Source of the DNA: Celeribacter arenosi
GTDB lineage: Bacteria; Pseudomonadota; Alphaproteobacteria; Rhodobacterales; Rhodobacteraceae
Length of the DNA: 64,000 nucleotides
Direction of reading: 5' to 3'
NCBI RefSeq assembly: GCF_039539485.1
Contig: NZ_BAABDF010000007.1
Span: 1,364,001 to 1,428,000, forward strand
This document shows, one piece after another, positions 1 through 9,311 of this stretch (positions are counted from its first letter, which is position 1; every line of letters starts with the position of its first letter). The notes beneath the pieces were generated by a model. The model ran no database searches. It was not told the DNA's origin and saw only the letters and a list, made by a program, of their open reading frames with translations. The translations under genes were made by a program, and so were the position numbers.

Positions 1-1020
1 ATCCTCTGACAGGGTGCGAAGTGGCAAACCCTGTGTTCGGTTCAGCGCGGAAATGAAATGGCGTGCAAGCTCTGGAATGTCCTCGCGCCGTTTTTCGAGG
101 GCTGGCACCTCAACCGGCACCACGTTGAGACGATGATAGAGTTCTTCACGGAACCGGCCCGCCTCGATCTCTTCGAGCAAATCGCGACTGGTCGACGAAA
201 TCACGCGCAGATCGACAGAGACCTTTGTGCTGCCCCCGACGCGCGAAAACTCCTGATCCACCAACACGCGCAGGATTTTGGATTGGGTGCCCGAGGGCAT
301 ATCGGCAACTTCGTCAAAATAGATCACGCCGCCATTGGCCTCTTCGAGCAGACCTTTTTCGATACCCCGCTCCGCAGTCTCTCGCCCAAACAGCACATCC
401 TCCATCCGGTCGGGTTCAATCGTCGCCGAAGACACCGTCACGAAGGGCGCATCGCGGCGGTCCGAATGCGTGTGGATAAAGCGCGCCGCGACTTCTTTAC
501 CGACACCCGCTGGACCGGTGAGCATCACCCGACCGTTGGATTTTGTCACCTTATCAAGGTTGGCCTTCAACTGTTTGAATGCATTGGAAACCCCGATCAT
601 TTCAACCGCGCCGCCTCCGGCCCGTTTCAGCGTCGCATTCTCTCGCCGCAGCCGCGAGGTTTCCATCGCGCGCCCGATCACGACCATCAATTGATCGATG
701 TTGAAAGGCTTTTCGATAAAATCGTAAGCGCCCTGTTTGATCGCCGCGACCGCAATCTCGATATTACCGTGACCAGAGATAATGATGATCGGCACCTGAG
801 GGTGTTCACGTTTGACATGTTTGAGGATGTCGATCCCGTCCATGTCGCTGTCTTTCAGCCAGATATCCAGGATCATCAGCGCCGGCACCGCGGCGTCGAT
901 CTGTGCCATGCATTCGTCGGAAGACGCGGCCAAACGGGTATCGAACCCTTCGTCACGCAAGATATCCCCGATCAACTCACGGATATCGCGTTCATCGTCG
1001 ACAATTAGCACATCCGTCAT
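1..1020 (-). CDS. ntrX: Nitrogen assimilation response regulator NtrX, 3' end outside window
   Basis: NtrX is the response regulator partner of the kinase NtrY, encoded 19 bp upstream, and controls nitrogen and redox-linked genes. 340 codons are visible; the C-terminus with the HTH lies beyond the window edge. The receiver domain begins MTDVLIVDDE and the phosphoacceptor is D52 (LDIWLKD). An AAA+ domain follows with a Walker A-like GPAGVGKE and a Walker B-like YFDEVAD. The GAFTGA loop that contacts sigma-54 is missing: the sequence passes from VLFGRETAERG straight to the IEKGLLEEANGG segment. This is known for alphaproteobacterial NtrX and argues against classical sigma-54 activation. The start is the ATG at 1020. 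The identity is secure; only the C-terminus is unseen. Confidence 0.93.
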   Translation of the reverse strand, partial: MTDVLIVDDERDIRELIGDILRDEGFDTRLAASSDECMAQIDAAVPALMILDIWLKDSDMDGIDILKHVKREHPQVPIIIISGHGNIEIAVAAIKQGAYDFIEKPFNIDQLMVVIGRAMETSRLRRENATLKRAGGGAVEMIGVSNAFKQLKANLDKVTKSNGRVMLTGPAGVGKEVAARFIHTHSDRRDAPFVTVSSATIEPDRMEDVLFGRETAERGIEKGLLEEANGGVIYFDEVADMPSGTQSKILRVLVDQEFSRVGGSTKVSVDLRVISSTSRDLLEEIEAGRFREELYHRLNVVPVEVPALEKRREDIPELARHFISALNRTQGLPLRTLSED

Positions 1021-1039
1021 ATCCAACCCTCTTCTTTCA

Positions 1040-3304
1040 TCACACTGCTATCTTTTGTTTTTGTTCATCATTCTGCGCGTGCGCCAATTCCAAACGAATG
1101 GTCGCACAGGCACCAATCCGGCCGGTCGCATCCAAAGGCTCGCCATCGGTGAGCGTGAGACTGCCGCCGTGTTCTTCGATAATCTTCTTCACAATCGGCA
1201 GACCGAGACCGGTGCCGTTTTCGCGCGTCGTTACATAGGGCTCGAACAGGCGCGAACGATCCTGCGGCAGGCCAATGCCGTTATCAGTCACCTTTATGAC
1301 CGCTTCCTCACCCTCTAGCGTAAGCCGCACACGCACGCGGGGCACATAGCCTTCCGGAACTTCACCATTTTCATAAAGATTTTCAATCGCTTCCGCCGCA
1401 TTCTTGATAATATTGGTCAGCGCCTGACCAATCATCGTCGCATCGACCTCCGCCCATGCAGTCGCGGGTTCAATCTCCGCCAGAACATCGACATCGGCCT
1501 GTGCATTCTGCTGCAATAGAACCGCGCCCCGCACCAGATCGACGAGGTCATGTTCACGCCGCTCGGGCGACGGCATCCGCGCGAATTTGGAGAACTCATC
1601 AACAATGCGCCGCAAATCGCCCGTCTGGCGGACAATCACGGACGTGTATTGTTCGAGGTCGGCGCGGCTCTCTTCGCTCATCCCTTTGCCGAACTTGCGC
1701 AGGATACGTTCGGCCGACAATTGGATCGGCGTTAGCGGGTTCTTGATCTCATGGGCGATCCGACGCGCGACATCTCCCCATGCGGCCATCCGTTGCGCGC
1801 TGACCAGATCGGTGACGTCATCGAATGCGACCACATAGCCTTCAATCTTTCCGTCCAGTTCACGCCGCGTCGCAATCCGCACGAGCAGGCTTTCCTGCGC
1901 GCCAGAACGGATCAGACGAATTTCTTCCTGCGCCACATCGCGGGTCTGTCCGCGCAAGGCCTCGAACAAGGGGCCGATTTCGGGCGCCACCACCGACAGA
2001 TATTGGTCCGAAACATCTTCGTCGCCCAAGGACAGCAACGCACGCGCCGACGCATTGGTGAGCGTCACACGCCCCTGCGGGTCCAGCGCGATCACACCTG
2101 CGGTCACGGACGAGAGCACGTTGTCAAACAGGCGGCGGCGGCGGTCAATTTGCTCCGAACGTTCCAAAAGGGTTTCGCGCTGAACTTTAAGTTGCCCCGT
2201 CATCTGGTTGAAAACACGCCCCAAAGTCGCGATTTCATCATCGCCCTCTTCTTCGATCACCCGAACGTCGAGATCCCCTTCACCAACACGCTGCGCGGCA
2301 CCCGCCAACCGGCCCACAGGCCGCGCAAGGCGCTCGGCAAACCAAAGCCCGAGGAAGGTCGCCGCGAGGATCAGAAGAAGCGCGAAGCCGAGATAGATGA
2401 GAGCGAATTCGAACAACAACCGCCCCCGCTCGCTCTCGAGCTGATTGTAGAGTGTGATCGAATCCTGCGTCTCATCAAGCAGGTTCAGGATTTCACCATC
2501 CACATCGCGCGTCACATAAAGGTACCGGTCGGCAAAACCCGCAAGGCGCTGCAAGGCGCGGCTTTCATTGTGGTCCCAGTCATCGATCAGAACCAACTCG
2601 CCGGTTTCAGCCCGCGCCAGTTCGGCGTCACTCGGGCGTTCGTAATCGAACAGATAGGAGCGTTCACCACGGGCACGAATTTCACCGGCGCGGTCGATTA
2701 CATAGGCTTCACGCAATCCGCGCTGAATTTGCACCTGCCCCTGGTTGAGCACCTGACGCAATGCGCCGTCCGGCAACACCGTCATGGTGCGACGCCGCTC
2801 GGTGATGAAACTGGCCAGCGCGCGGGTGTCCTCGGCGAGGCCATCACTGTGTTCGGTCTCATAGGCATTAGCCGCGGCCAATGACGAGCCAACCACATTG
2901 CGGACCCGATCCGAAAACCACCCCTCAAGGCCGAAATTCAGTGTCACGACGGCAAACACAGCCACCGTCACGGTCGGAATGAGCGCCAAGAGCACAAAGA
3001 CGCCCGTCAGGCGCAGGTGCAACCGCGAGCCTGCAGAATGCGCGCGCCGCTCTGCGATGATGCGGGCAATGCGCTGCGCGATCAGACCGGCAACAACGAG
3101 GACATAGACAAGGTCGAGAAGGAGAATCCACCGCAAGGCGCGCGAGACGAGGCCATGGTCGAAGGGGCCAAGCACCAGAAACGTCGCGATCGCGAGAATG
3201 GGCCCGAGAATGAACACCGCCATGGTCGCAGCATTCTGCAACCGGCGCTGGCGTCGAAGACGCAAGAGCCTGTTCCAGCTTTCTCTGCCGACCGGTCGCT
3301 TCAC
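1040..3304 (-). CDS. ntrY: Sensor histidine kinase NtrY
   Basis: This membrane-bound nitrogen sensor kinase phosphorylates NtrX. It has 754 residues, normal for the family. Transmembrane segments lie near residues 25-50, 58-80, 100-122 and 300-325, with a periplasmic loop between the last two. A HAMP linker (about 322-375), a PAS domain (about 390-500), the HisKA box with H518 in RIAHEIKNPLTP, and a HATPase domain follow. The HATPase shows the N box NIIKNAAEAI (631-640), G1 TDNGIGLP and G2 GTGLGLPIV. It lies between ntrC (150 bp upstream) and ntrX, the usual alphaproteobacterial order. It could be transcribed from within the 150-bp gap or by read-through from ntrBC. Confidence 0.95.
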   Translation of the reverse strand: MKRPVGRESWNRLLRLRRQRRLQNAATMAVFILGPILAIATFLVLGPFDHGLVSRALRWILLLDLVYVLVVAGLIAQRIARIIAERRAHSAGSRLHLRLTGVFVLLALIPTVTVAVFAVVTLNFGLEGWFSDRVRNVVGSSLAAANAYETEHSDGLAEDTRALASFITERRRTMTVLPDGALRQVLNQGQVQIQRGLREAYVIDRAGEIRARGERSYLFDYERPSDAELARAETGELVLIDDWDHNESRALQRLAGFADRYLYVTRDVDGEILNLLDETQDSITLYNQLESERGRLLFEFALIYLGFALLLILAATFLGLWFAERLARPVGRLAGAAQRVGEGDLDVRVIEEEGDDEIATLGRVFNQMTGQLKVQRETLLERSEQIDRRRRLFDNVLSSVTAGVIALDPQGRVTLTNASARALLSLGDEDVSDQYLSVVAPEIGPLFEALRGQTRDVAQEEIRLIRSGAQESLLVRIATRRELDGKIEGYVVAFDDVTDLVSAQRMAAWGDVARRIAHEIKNPLTPIQLSAERILRKFGKGMSEESRADLEQYTSVIVRQTGDLRRIVDEFSKFARMPSPERREHDLVDLVRGAVLLQQNAQADVDVLAEIEPATAWAEVDATMIGQALTNIIKNAAEAIENLYENGEVPEGYVPRVRVRLTLEGEEAVIKVTDNGIGLPQDRSRLFEPYVTTRENGTGLGLPIVKKIIEEHGGSLTLTDGEPLDATGRIGACATIRLELAHAQNDEQKQKIAV

Positions 3305-3454
3305 CCCGTCCAGACCTCCCGAAGCGAGGCCGTTGACCGGCCCCCTTTTCCCCGCGCGGCGCTTATTTCAGGCACCGGCACCGTCGTGGCAGAAAGGTCG
3401 CAGAGCCGTGCTTTGGCTGTCACTGCGATGTTTAGACCACGCGATGTGGCCTTT

Positions 3455-4834
3455 TTACATCAGCTTACGACGCCGTGTCACCTGAATATCGAGGTCATTG
3501 ATCTTTTTACGCAAGGTATTGCGGTTGATGCCAAGCAGATCGGCACATTTTGCCTGATTACCGCCCACCGCATCGAGCGCGATTTCGATCAAAGGCTGCT
3601 CAACTTCGCGCAAAATCCGCTGATAGAGTCCCGGAGGCGGCAAAACCCCGCCGTGCAGATCAAAGTATCGGCGCAAATGCTTGGCGACAGAGGCCGACAG
3701 CTTTTCCCCGTCCCCGCCGCCTTTCAGAGGCTCGATCGCGGGTTGGTTGCCCAGAACCGCCTCGACCTCGGCGCGCGTCATTTCCTCTTCGGCGGAGGTG
3801 ACGATCAAACGGCGGATGGTGTTTTCCAACTGACGCACGTTGCCGGGCCAACTATAGGCGCGCACCAGATCGAGCGCCTCACTGGTAAAGCGACGCTGGG
3901 AGGCTCCTTCGCGCGCGGCCTTGCCCAAAAAGAACTCGGCCAGCAGCGGAATGTCGTCTACCCGCTCACGCAGGGACGGCACAGCGACCGTTACACCGCC
4001 GAGACGGTAAAAGAGGTCTTGGCGAAAGGCGCCATTTTCCATCTTGGCGCTCAGATTGGCCTGCGACGTGGCCATAATCCGCGGGGCATTGTCGGTAAAA
4101 CTGTCGAGCATGCGCACGATGCGCGCTTGGGCGTCTTCATCAAGGTCACCGACCTCGTCAAACAGGATCGACCCGTTGCGCGCCTTGGAAATGACCGTCG
4201 CAGGCCCCTCCATGGTCGCCAGATCCGAGGCCGACACGACCACAAAGGGCAAAGACCGTCGATCGGAGAAATCATGGATTGCGCGCGCAATCAGGCTCTT
4301 TCCCGTCCCGCTTTCGCCCGTGATCAGAACCGGAAGATCGGTATTCATGACGCGCGCGACGAGACGATAGAGGTTCTGCATCGCAGGCGTGCGCCCGACC
4401 ATCGGCAATTCGTCCTGCCCGAGATCGGACGGCACCTTCGCAGTCGAAGGGGCCGGATTTGCGCGGCGTTTCACCTCGAGGGCTTTGGCCGCGCGTTTCA
4501 TCAGATCGGGCAAATCGAAGGGTTTGGGAAGGTAGTCGAAGGCTTCCGCCTCTGCCGCCTGAATCGCGGTCATAATGGTGTTTTGCGCAGAGATCACGAT
4601 GACTGGCAGACCGGGGCGCTGTTCGGCAATCTTGGGCAGGGTCTCGAGCCCGTTTCCATCCGGCATCATCACGTCGGAAATCACCAGATCACCCTTACCT
4701 TCAGCAACCCAGCGCATCAACGTCACCAGCGACGAGGTCGCATGAACCTTACAACCGGCGCGCGTGAGCGCCTGCGTGAGAACCGTGCGGATCGTGCGGT
4801 CGTCGTCCGCGACCAAAATCGTCCCATCCATCAT
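3455..4834 (-). CDS. ntrC: Nitrogen regulator NtrC (receiver, AAA+ and Fis HTH), no GAFTGA
   Basis: NtrC is the response regulator phosphorylated by NtrB under nitrogen limitation. It has 459 residues: receiver (1-120, phosphoacceptor D54 in VISDVMMPDG), AAA+ domain (about 145-345) with Walker A GESGTGKS (173-180) and Walker B ILFDEVGD, and a Fis-type HTH (about 426-448, NQAKCADLLGINRNT). Between SASDL and the Walker B segment the protein is about 17 residues shorter than enterobacterial NtrC and has no GAFTGA loop. This matches Rhodobacter capsulatus NtrC, which works with the housekeeping RNA polymerase. An AAGGAG lies 4 nt before the first ATG and 7 nt before the second (4831), so either may start translation. 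It belongs to the dusB-ntrB-ntrC operon. Confidence 0.96.
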   Translation of the reverse strand: MMDGTILVADDDRTIRTVLTQALTRAGCKVHATSSLVTLMRWVAEGKGDLVISDVMMPDGNGLETLPKIAEQRPGLPVIVISAQNTIMTAIQAAEAEAFDYLPKPFDLPDLMKRAAKALEVKRRANPAPSTAKVPSDLGQDELPMVGRTPAMQNLYRLVARVMNTDLPVLITGESGTGKSLIARAIHDFSDRRSLPFVVVSASDLATMEGPATVISKARNGSILFDEVGDLDEDAQARIVRMLDSFTDNAPRIMATSQANLSAKMENGAFRQDLFYRLGGVTVAVPSLRERVDDIPLLAEFFLGKAAREGASQRRFTSEALDLVRAYSWPGNVRQLENTIRRLIVTSAEEEMTRAEVEAVLGNQPAIEPLKGGGDGEKLSASVAKHLRRYFDLHGGVLPPPGLYQRILREVEQPLIEIALDAVGGNQAKCADLLGINRNTLRKKINDLDIQVTRRRKLM

Positions 4835-4901
4835 TTTTCTCCTTCATCATCGGCCGTTAGGCATTTGCCATGCCTGACAATTTAAACAGTTACGTGACGG
4901 T

Positions 4902-5993
4902 TCAACCGTCATCCAAAACACGCAATTCCTTGGGCACCACGGGTAGCGAGATGCGAAACACCGTGCGTCCGGGCACGGAATCCACGGAAATCCAACCTTC
5001 GTGATCCGAAATAATTTTTGACACGAGCGCCAGTCCAAGACCGGTGCCGTTTTCACGCCCCGACACAAAGGGCTCGAACACGTCCCCGGCAATTTCTGTC
5101 GGCAAACCCGGTCCGTCGTCGATAATCTCGACCTGTAGCGGCAGCGGCGCGCCCGTGCCATCCCTGCGGCGCAGGCGCAGTTTCAGGTCATAGAATGTGC
5201 GAATGCGGATCGTCCCCCTGCCCCCGACGGCGGCCTCGGACGCGTTTTTCAACAGGTTCAAAAACACCTGCAAAATCTGGTCACCGTCCACATAGGTCGC
5301 AGGCAGCGAGGGATCGAATTCCTCTATAAACTGCATGGACGCGGCATAGGAAAGCTCGGCCGATTTGCGTGCGCGGTCCAGAAGATCGTGAATATTGATC
5401 GCCCGCTTCGCAGGTGGACGCAGGTTGCCGAATTGTTCGACCTGTTCGAGAAGCGCCACGATGCGCCGGCTTTCGACAACGATCAGATCGGTCAGCTCGA
5501 GGTCCTCGGGCGAGAGGTTCATCGACAGCAACTGCGCCGCGCCGGTGATGCCCGCCAAAGGGTTCTTGATCTCATGGGCGAGCATTTCCGCCATCCCGAT
5601 CGCAGAGCGTGCCGATGATTTAACCTGCTGCGCGCGGCCCAGACGGTCGGCGATTTCGCGCGCTTCCATCATCAGCACCAGCCATCCGTCATGCCCCTGA
5701 ATCGGGCCAATCTGGATGTTGCACTGAACCGGCGGCGCGTTGCCGCCCGATACGTCGACGTTGTTGATAAACATCGCGGATAAATCACGACGGACCCGAG
5801 CAAAGGCTTCTTCCAGCGGAGCGTCGATGGCGAGTTTGTCGAAAACCGGCACACCCGCGAGGGATTTCGACGACGCGTTGAGGAATGTCTCCGCGGAGGG
5901 GTTGATTGAGTCGATCCGATCGTCAGGCCCGATAATGAGCGACGGGATCGGCAGGGATGGCCAAAGGGCATCAAAGAGAGTGCTGTCACTCAT
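4902..5993 (-). CDS. ntrB: Nitrogen sensor kinase/phosphatase NtrB
   Basis: This soluble two-component kinase, controlled by PII protein, phosphorylates or dephosphorylates NtrC. It has 363 residues: an N-terminal PAS domain (about 10-115), then HisKA with H140 in MLAHEIKNPLAG, then a HATPase domain with the N box LLKNASEAA, IIDDGPGLP and GTGLGLALV. No transmembrane segment is seen, as expected for NtrB. The ATG overlaps the dusB stop by 4 bp (5990-5993), showing translational coupling in a dusB-ntrB-ntrC operon, the arrangement first described as nifR3-ntrB-ntrC in Rhodobacter capsulatus. Confidence 0.96.
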   Translation of the reverse strand: MSDSTLFDALWPSLPIPSLIIGPDDRIDSINPSAETFLNASSKSLAGVPVFDKLAIDAPLEEAFARVRRDLSAMFINNVDVSGGNAPPVQCNIQIGPIQGHDGWLVLMMEAREIADRLGRAQQVKSSARSAIGMAEMLAHEIKNPLAGITGAAQLLSMNLSPEDLELTDLIVVESRRIVALLEQVEQFGNLRPPAKRAINIHDLLDRARKSAELSYAASMQFIEEFDPSLPATYVDGDQILQVFLNLLKNASEAAVGGRGTIRIRTFYDLKLRLRRRDGTGAPLPLQVEIIDDGPGLPTEIAGDVFEPFVSGRENGTGLGLALVSKIISDHEGWISVDSVPGRTVFRISLPVVPKELRVLDDG

Positions 5994-6967
5994 GCGGCGA
6001 CCTTTCCCGACAGGGCCTCGGTTAGACGGTCCAGAACGCCGGCAGGTGTGCGTTCGGTGAGAACGACACGGCGCAACTCTGCGGGGGTATCGGCGACATC
6101 CATGTACCAGCCTAGATGTTTTCGCATCACGCGCGCGCCGAGATCGACGCCGTAAAACGATAGGCCCGCCTCATAATGCGCCCCGACCATCGCGGCGAAC
6201 TCTGCCGTGGAAGGCGCCTGAGGCACGGGTGCGCCGACGAGGTTCGCGGCGATTTGGGACAAAATCCATGGCCGCCCCTGCGCCCCGCGACCGATCATCA
6301 CGCCATCGGCGCCCGAGGCCGTCAGGGCCTCACGCGCGGCCTGCGCGCTAACAATGTCTCCATTGGCGATCACCGGAATATCGACCGCATCCTTCACCGC
6401 GCGAATGGCGGCCCAGTCGGCGCGGCCTTTGTAGAACTGGCACCGCGTACGACCATGAATGGTAATCATTTGAATGCCCGCGTCCTGTGCGCGGCGCGCC
6501 AACTCGGGTGCATTCATCAGATTGTCGTCCCAGCCCAATCGGGTTTTCAGCGTCACAGGCAGATCAACGGCCCCCACAACCGCATCGATGAGGGTCAGCG
6601 CATGGTCGAGATCGCGCATCAGCGCAGAACCGGAGTAGCCCGACACAACCTTTTTCGCCGGACAACCCATATTGATGTCGATAATCCGCGCGCCATTGCC
6701 TTCGGCCATTTTCGCCGCTTCGCCCATCGGCCCCGCTTCGCGGCCCGCCAATTGAACGGCGGTGTTTTCGACACCGAACCCGAGCTCTGCCTTCTCGCGG
6801 CTCCCGGGGCGCGCGTTCAACATGTCATGGCTCGCCACCATTTCGCTCACCACCAGGCCCGCGCCAAAAGACGACACCAGATTGCGAAACGGCAAATCGG
6901 TGATTCCGGCCATCGGTGCGAGAAAGACAGGTGGGTCCAAAAAGGTATCTGCCAGTTGAACGGGCAA
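5990..6967 (-). CDS. dusB: tRNA dihydrouridine synthase DusB (NifR3)
   Basis: This FMN- and NADPH-dependent enzyme reduces uridine to dihydrouridine in the D-loop of tRNAs. It has 325 residues and the Dus TIM barrel, with LAPMAGITD at the start and the catalytic cysteine C102 in NMGCPAKKV. The phosphate/FMN segment VIANGDI and the GVMIGRGAQGRPWI motif follow. The start is a TTG at 6967 with AAGGA about 8 nt upstream; no ATG or GTG fits better. It is the first gene of the ntrBC operon, its historical nifR3 position. It is divergent from ispDF across a 168-bp gap that should hold both promoters. Confidence 0.95.
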   Translation of the reverse strand: MPVQLADTFLDPPVFLAPMAGITDLPFRNLVSSFGAGLVVSEMVASHDMLNARPGSREKAELGFGVENTAVQLAGREAGPMGEAAKMAEGNGARIIDINMGCPAKKVVSGYSGSALMRDLDHALTLIDAVVGAVDLPVTLKTRLGWDDNLMNAPELARRAQDAGIQMITIHGRTRCQFYKGRADWAAIRAVKDAVDIPVIANGDIVSAQAAREALTASGADGVMIGRGAQGRPWILSQIAANLVGAPVPQAPSTAEFAAMVGAHYEAGLSFYGVDLGARVMRKHLGWYMDVADTPAELRRVVLTERTPAGVLDRLTEALSGKVAA

Positions 6968-7135
6968 GCGATTAATCCTTGTGCATATAGGCCATGCCTA
7001 GCGGCCTAGAGCGGTAGCTGCAAAGGGTTCGGCGCAAAAAAGGGGCGCAAAATGCGCAATGCCCATAAATTAGGCGCTACTTTGGAGGCCACGCCCCCGT
7101 TGCCAGGGCGCGCTTCAGAGTCTATCGGATGCGTC

Positions 7136-8275
7136 ATGAAAGTCGCAGCCCTCATCGTCGCCGCAGGACGCGGAACCCGCGCAGGGGAAGGATTGCCCAA
7201 ACAATGGCGTCCCCTTGGCACCAAAAGGGTGATTGACCACGCCATCGCCGCCTTTCGCGACAAGGCCTGTCAGATCGTCGTCGTGCATCATCCCGATGAC
7301 GCGGAGTTCTGCTGCGACCTCGATGATGTTGTGCTCGTCCATGGATGCAGCACACGTAGCGCATCGGTCAGAGCCGGACTCGACGCGCTCGCCCCGGATA
7401 TCACACATGTCCTGATCCATGATGCGGCGCGCGCACTTTGCCCGCCCCACGTCATCGACGATGTGATCCACGCGCTCGAATCCCATGACGGGGCCGCACC
7501 CGGCCTCGCGGTGACGGATGCGCTCTGGACCACTTCCGACGGTCACGTGAGTGGCACAGCGAAACGGGACGGTTTGTTTCGCGCCCAGACGCCACAGGGT
7601 TTTGCCCTGCCCGCGATTACGGCCGCCCATGCCGCCTTCGACGGTGAGGCCGCCGATGATGTCGAGGTTGCACGCGCTGCAGGCATCGAGGTGGCAATCA
7701 CCAAGGGCGCCGAAGAGAATTTCAAGATTACACATGCAGATGACTTTACGCGCGCAACTGCGCATCTGCAGAGGGGAAAGGACGCCATGAAAATTAGGAT
7801 TGGCAACGGGTACGATGTTCACCGATTTGGACCCGGCGATCACCTTTGGCTTTGTGGGGTCAAAATCCCCTTTGGGCGCACGCTTCAGGGGCATTCCGAC
7901 GCCGATGTTGGCATGCATGCCCTGAGCGATGCCATCTATGGCGCGCTGGCCATGGGCGACATCGGTCAACACTTCCCGCCCTCGGATCCGCAATGGAAAG
8001 GCGCGCAAAGCCATATCTTTCTGCGCCATGCCATCGAATTGGCGCGAGACAATGGCTACAGCCTCGCAAATTGCGACGTGACCCTGGTGTGCGAACAACC
8101 CAAAATCGGGCCACACGCAGCGGCAATGCGCCAAGCGCTCGCCGATATTATGGGGGTGGACGTCGCTGACGTTTCTGTCAAAGCGACGACATCGGAAAAG
8201 CTGGGCTTTACGGGCCGCGAAGAAGGAATTGCAGCGCTGGCGACTGCCGCGTTGGTCGGAGGACAGGACGGATGA
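7136..8275 (+). CDS. ispDF: Bifunctional IspD/IspF isoprenoid enzyme
   Basis: This fused enzyme carries out two non-consecutive MEP pathway steps: IspD (MEP cytidylyltransferase) and IspF (2-C-methylerythritol 2,4-cyclodiphosphate synthase). It has 379 residues. IspD (1-217) opens with ALIVAAGRGTRAG and has LPKQW and the IHDAARAL segment. IspF (218-379) has the metal ligands in GYDVHRFG and HSDADVGMHALSDA and ends with KATTSEKLGFTGR. A longer frame opens at 7052, but the family N-terminus begins at the ATG at 7136. An AAAGGA lies 5 nt before the IspF methionine codon (7787), so IspF might also be made separately. Its stop overlaps the pgpA start (ATGA). Confidence 0.96.
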   Translation: MKVAALIVAAGRGTRAGEGLPKQWRPLGTKRVIDHAIAAFRDKACQIVVVHHPDDAEFCCDLDDVVLVHGCSTRSASVRAGLDALAPDITHVLIHDAARALCPPHVIDDVIHALESHDGAAPGLAVTDALWTTSDGHVSGTAKRDGLFRAQTPQGFALPAITAAHAAFDGEAADDVEVARAAGIEVAITKGAEENFKITHADDFTRATAHLQRGKDAMKIRIGNGYDVHRFGPGDHLWLCGVKIPFGRTLQGHSDADVGMHALSDAIYGALAMGDIGQHFPPSDPQWKGAQSHIFLRHAIELARDNGYSLANCDVTLVCEQPKIGPHAAAMRQALADIMGVDVADVSVKATTSEKLGFTGREEGIAALATAALVGGQDG

Positions 8276-8772
8276 AAGAACTGGCGGAAGCAATCGCGAC
8301 ACTCGCGCGCGTGGGCTATTTGAAACCCGCACCCGGCACTTGGGGATCGGCGGCATCTGTCCCGCTCCTCTGGGCGCTCCATCAAACCGGCGGAACGCTA
8401 TTGGTATGTGCGGGGATTGTGGTCGCCTTTGTTGTGGGCCTGTGGTCGATTCAGGAATGGACACGCGGCGACGAAGATCCCGACCATGCGGAAATCGTCA
8501 TCGACGAATTGGTCGGCCAATGGATCGCCCTTCTGCCCGTCTCGGTCGGCGCGACAATCATGGGCGTGGACAGTTCCGTTCTGTGGCCGGGATGGATCGC
8601 CGGTTTCGTGCTGTTTCGCCTCTTTGACATCTGGAAACCGCTCTGGATCGGCAAGGCGGATAAACGCGGCGACGCGATGGGCGTGATGTTGGACGATGTT
8701 CTCGCAGGCATCGCCGCAGCCGCTGTGACTTTGGTCTTGGCCGGCCTCACCCATGGCCTGATGATGCAATGA
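8272..8772 (+). CDS. pgpA: Phosphatidylglycerophosphatase A
   Basis: This membrane lipid phosphatase converts phosphatidylglycerol phosphate to phosphatidylglycerol. It has 166 residues. The PgpA hallmarks are the N-terminal KPAPGTWGSAASV and the acidic EIVIDELVGQW segment, followed by LFDIWKP. Hydrophobic segments lie near residues 40-60, 80-115 and 140-160. It is coupled to both neighbours by 4-bp ATGA overlaps: the ispDF stop upstream and the cinA start downstream. This points to one ispDF-pgpA-cinA transcript. Confidence 0.92.
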   Translation: MKELAEAIATLARVGYLKPAPGTWGSAASVPLLWALHQTGGTLLVCAGIVVAFVVGLWSIQEWTRGDEDPDHAEIVIDELVGQWIALLPVSVGATIMGVDSSVLWPGWIAGFVLFRLFDIWKPLWIGKADKRGDAMGVMLDDVLAGIAAAAVTLVLAGLTHGLMMQ

Positions 8773-9236
8773 GCGCCGAGGCCGTTCTGAGTGCAGCGCG
8801 TGCTGCTGGCGTGATGATCGCCACCGCAGAAAGCTGCACAGGTGGCCTCATTGCCGGCGCCCTCACGGATGTGGCGGGCTCATCAGACGTGGTTGATCGC
8901 GGCTTCATCACCTATTCAAACGCGGCCAAGGTCGAGATGCTCGGCGTCTCGCACGACACATTGCAAAACCACGGCGCCGTGAGCGAAGAGATCGCGCGCG
9001 AAATGGCGGATGGCGCGCTCGCACGCTCCAACGCTGCCCTGACGGTTTCGGTGACCGGCATCGCGGGGCCCGGCGGCTCCGAATTCAAACCCGAGGGCCG
9101 CGTGTGTTTTGGCCTCGCGCAGTCAGGCATGGCGACAAAAACCGAGACGGTCGATTTCGGTCCATTGGGACGCAGTCAGGTCAGACAGGCGACCGTGGAC
9201 CATGCGCTCGCGATGTTGCTCGCGGCGCTCGCCTAG
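8769..9236 (+). CDS. CinA C-terminal type nicotinamide-nucleotide amidase
   Basis: The protein is 155 residues and corresponds to the stand-alone CinA C-terminal domain (PncC type), which deamidates nicotinamide mononucleotide in the pyridine nucleotide cycle. Family motifs are AESCTGGLIAGALT near residue 18, DRGFITYSNAAK, and GIAGPGGSEFKPEGRV near 97-112. The N-terminal molybdopterin-binding-like domain of full CinA is absent, as is usual when the gene follows pgpA in this group. It overlaps pgpA by 4 bp and is the last gene of the unit. Confidence 0.9.
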   Translation: MSAEAVLSAARAAGVMIATAESCTGGLIAGALTDVAGSSDVVDRGFITYSNAAKVEMLGVSHDTLQNHGAVSEEIAREMADGALARSNAALTVSVTGIAGPGGSEFKPEGRVCFGLAQSGMATKTETVDFGPLGRSQVRQATVDHALAMLLAALA

Positions 9237-9311
9237 CCATCGGCGCCAAAAACACAACTAGGCTAAATTTTAACCACCTACCGCGATTCTCGCCCACATT
9301 GTGTGCGTTTC

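Noticed and set aside
3017..4885. 622-residue open frame on the plus strand
   Set aside because: It lies opposite ntrC and the 5' part of ntrY. Its sequence is low-complexity Arg/Gly/His-rich without any domain; it is a shadow of high-GC coding.
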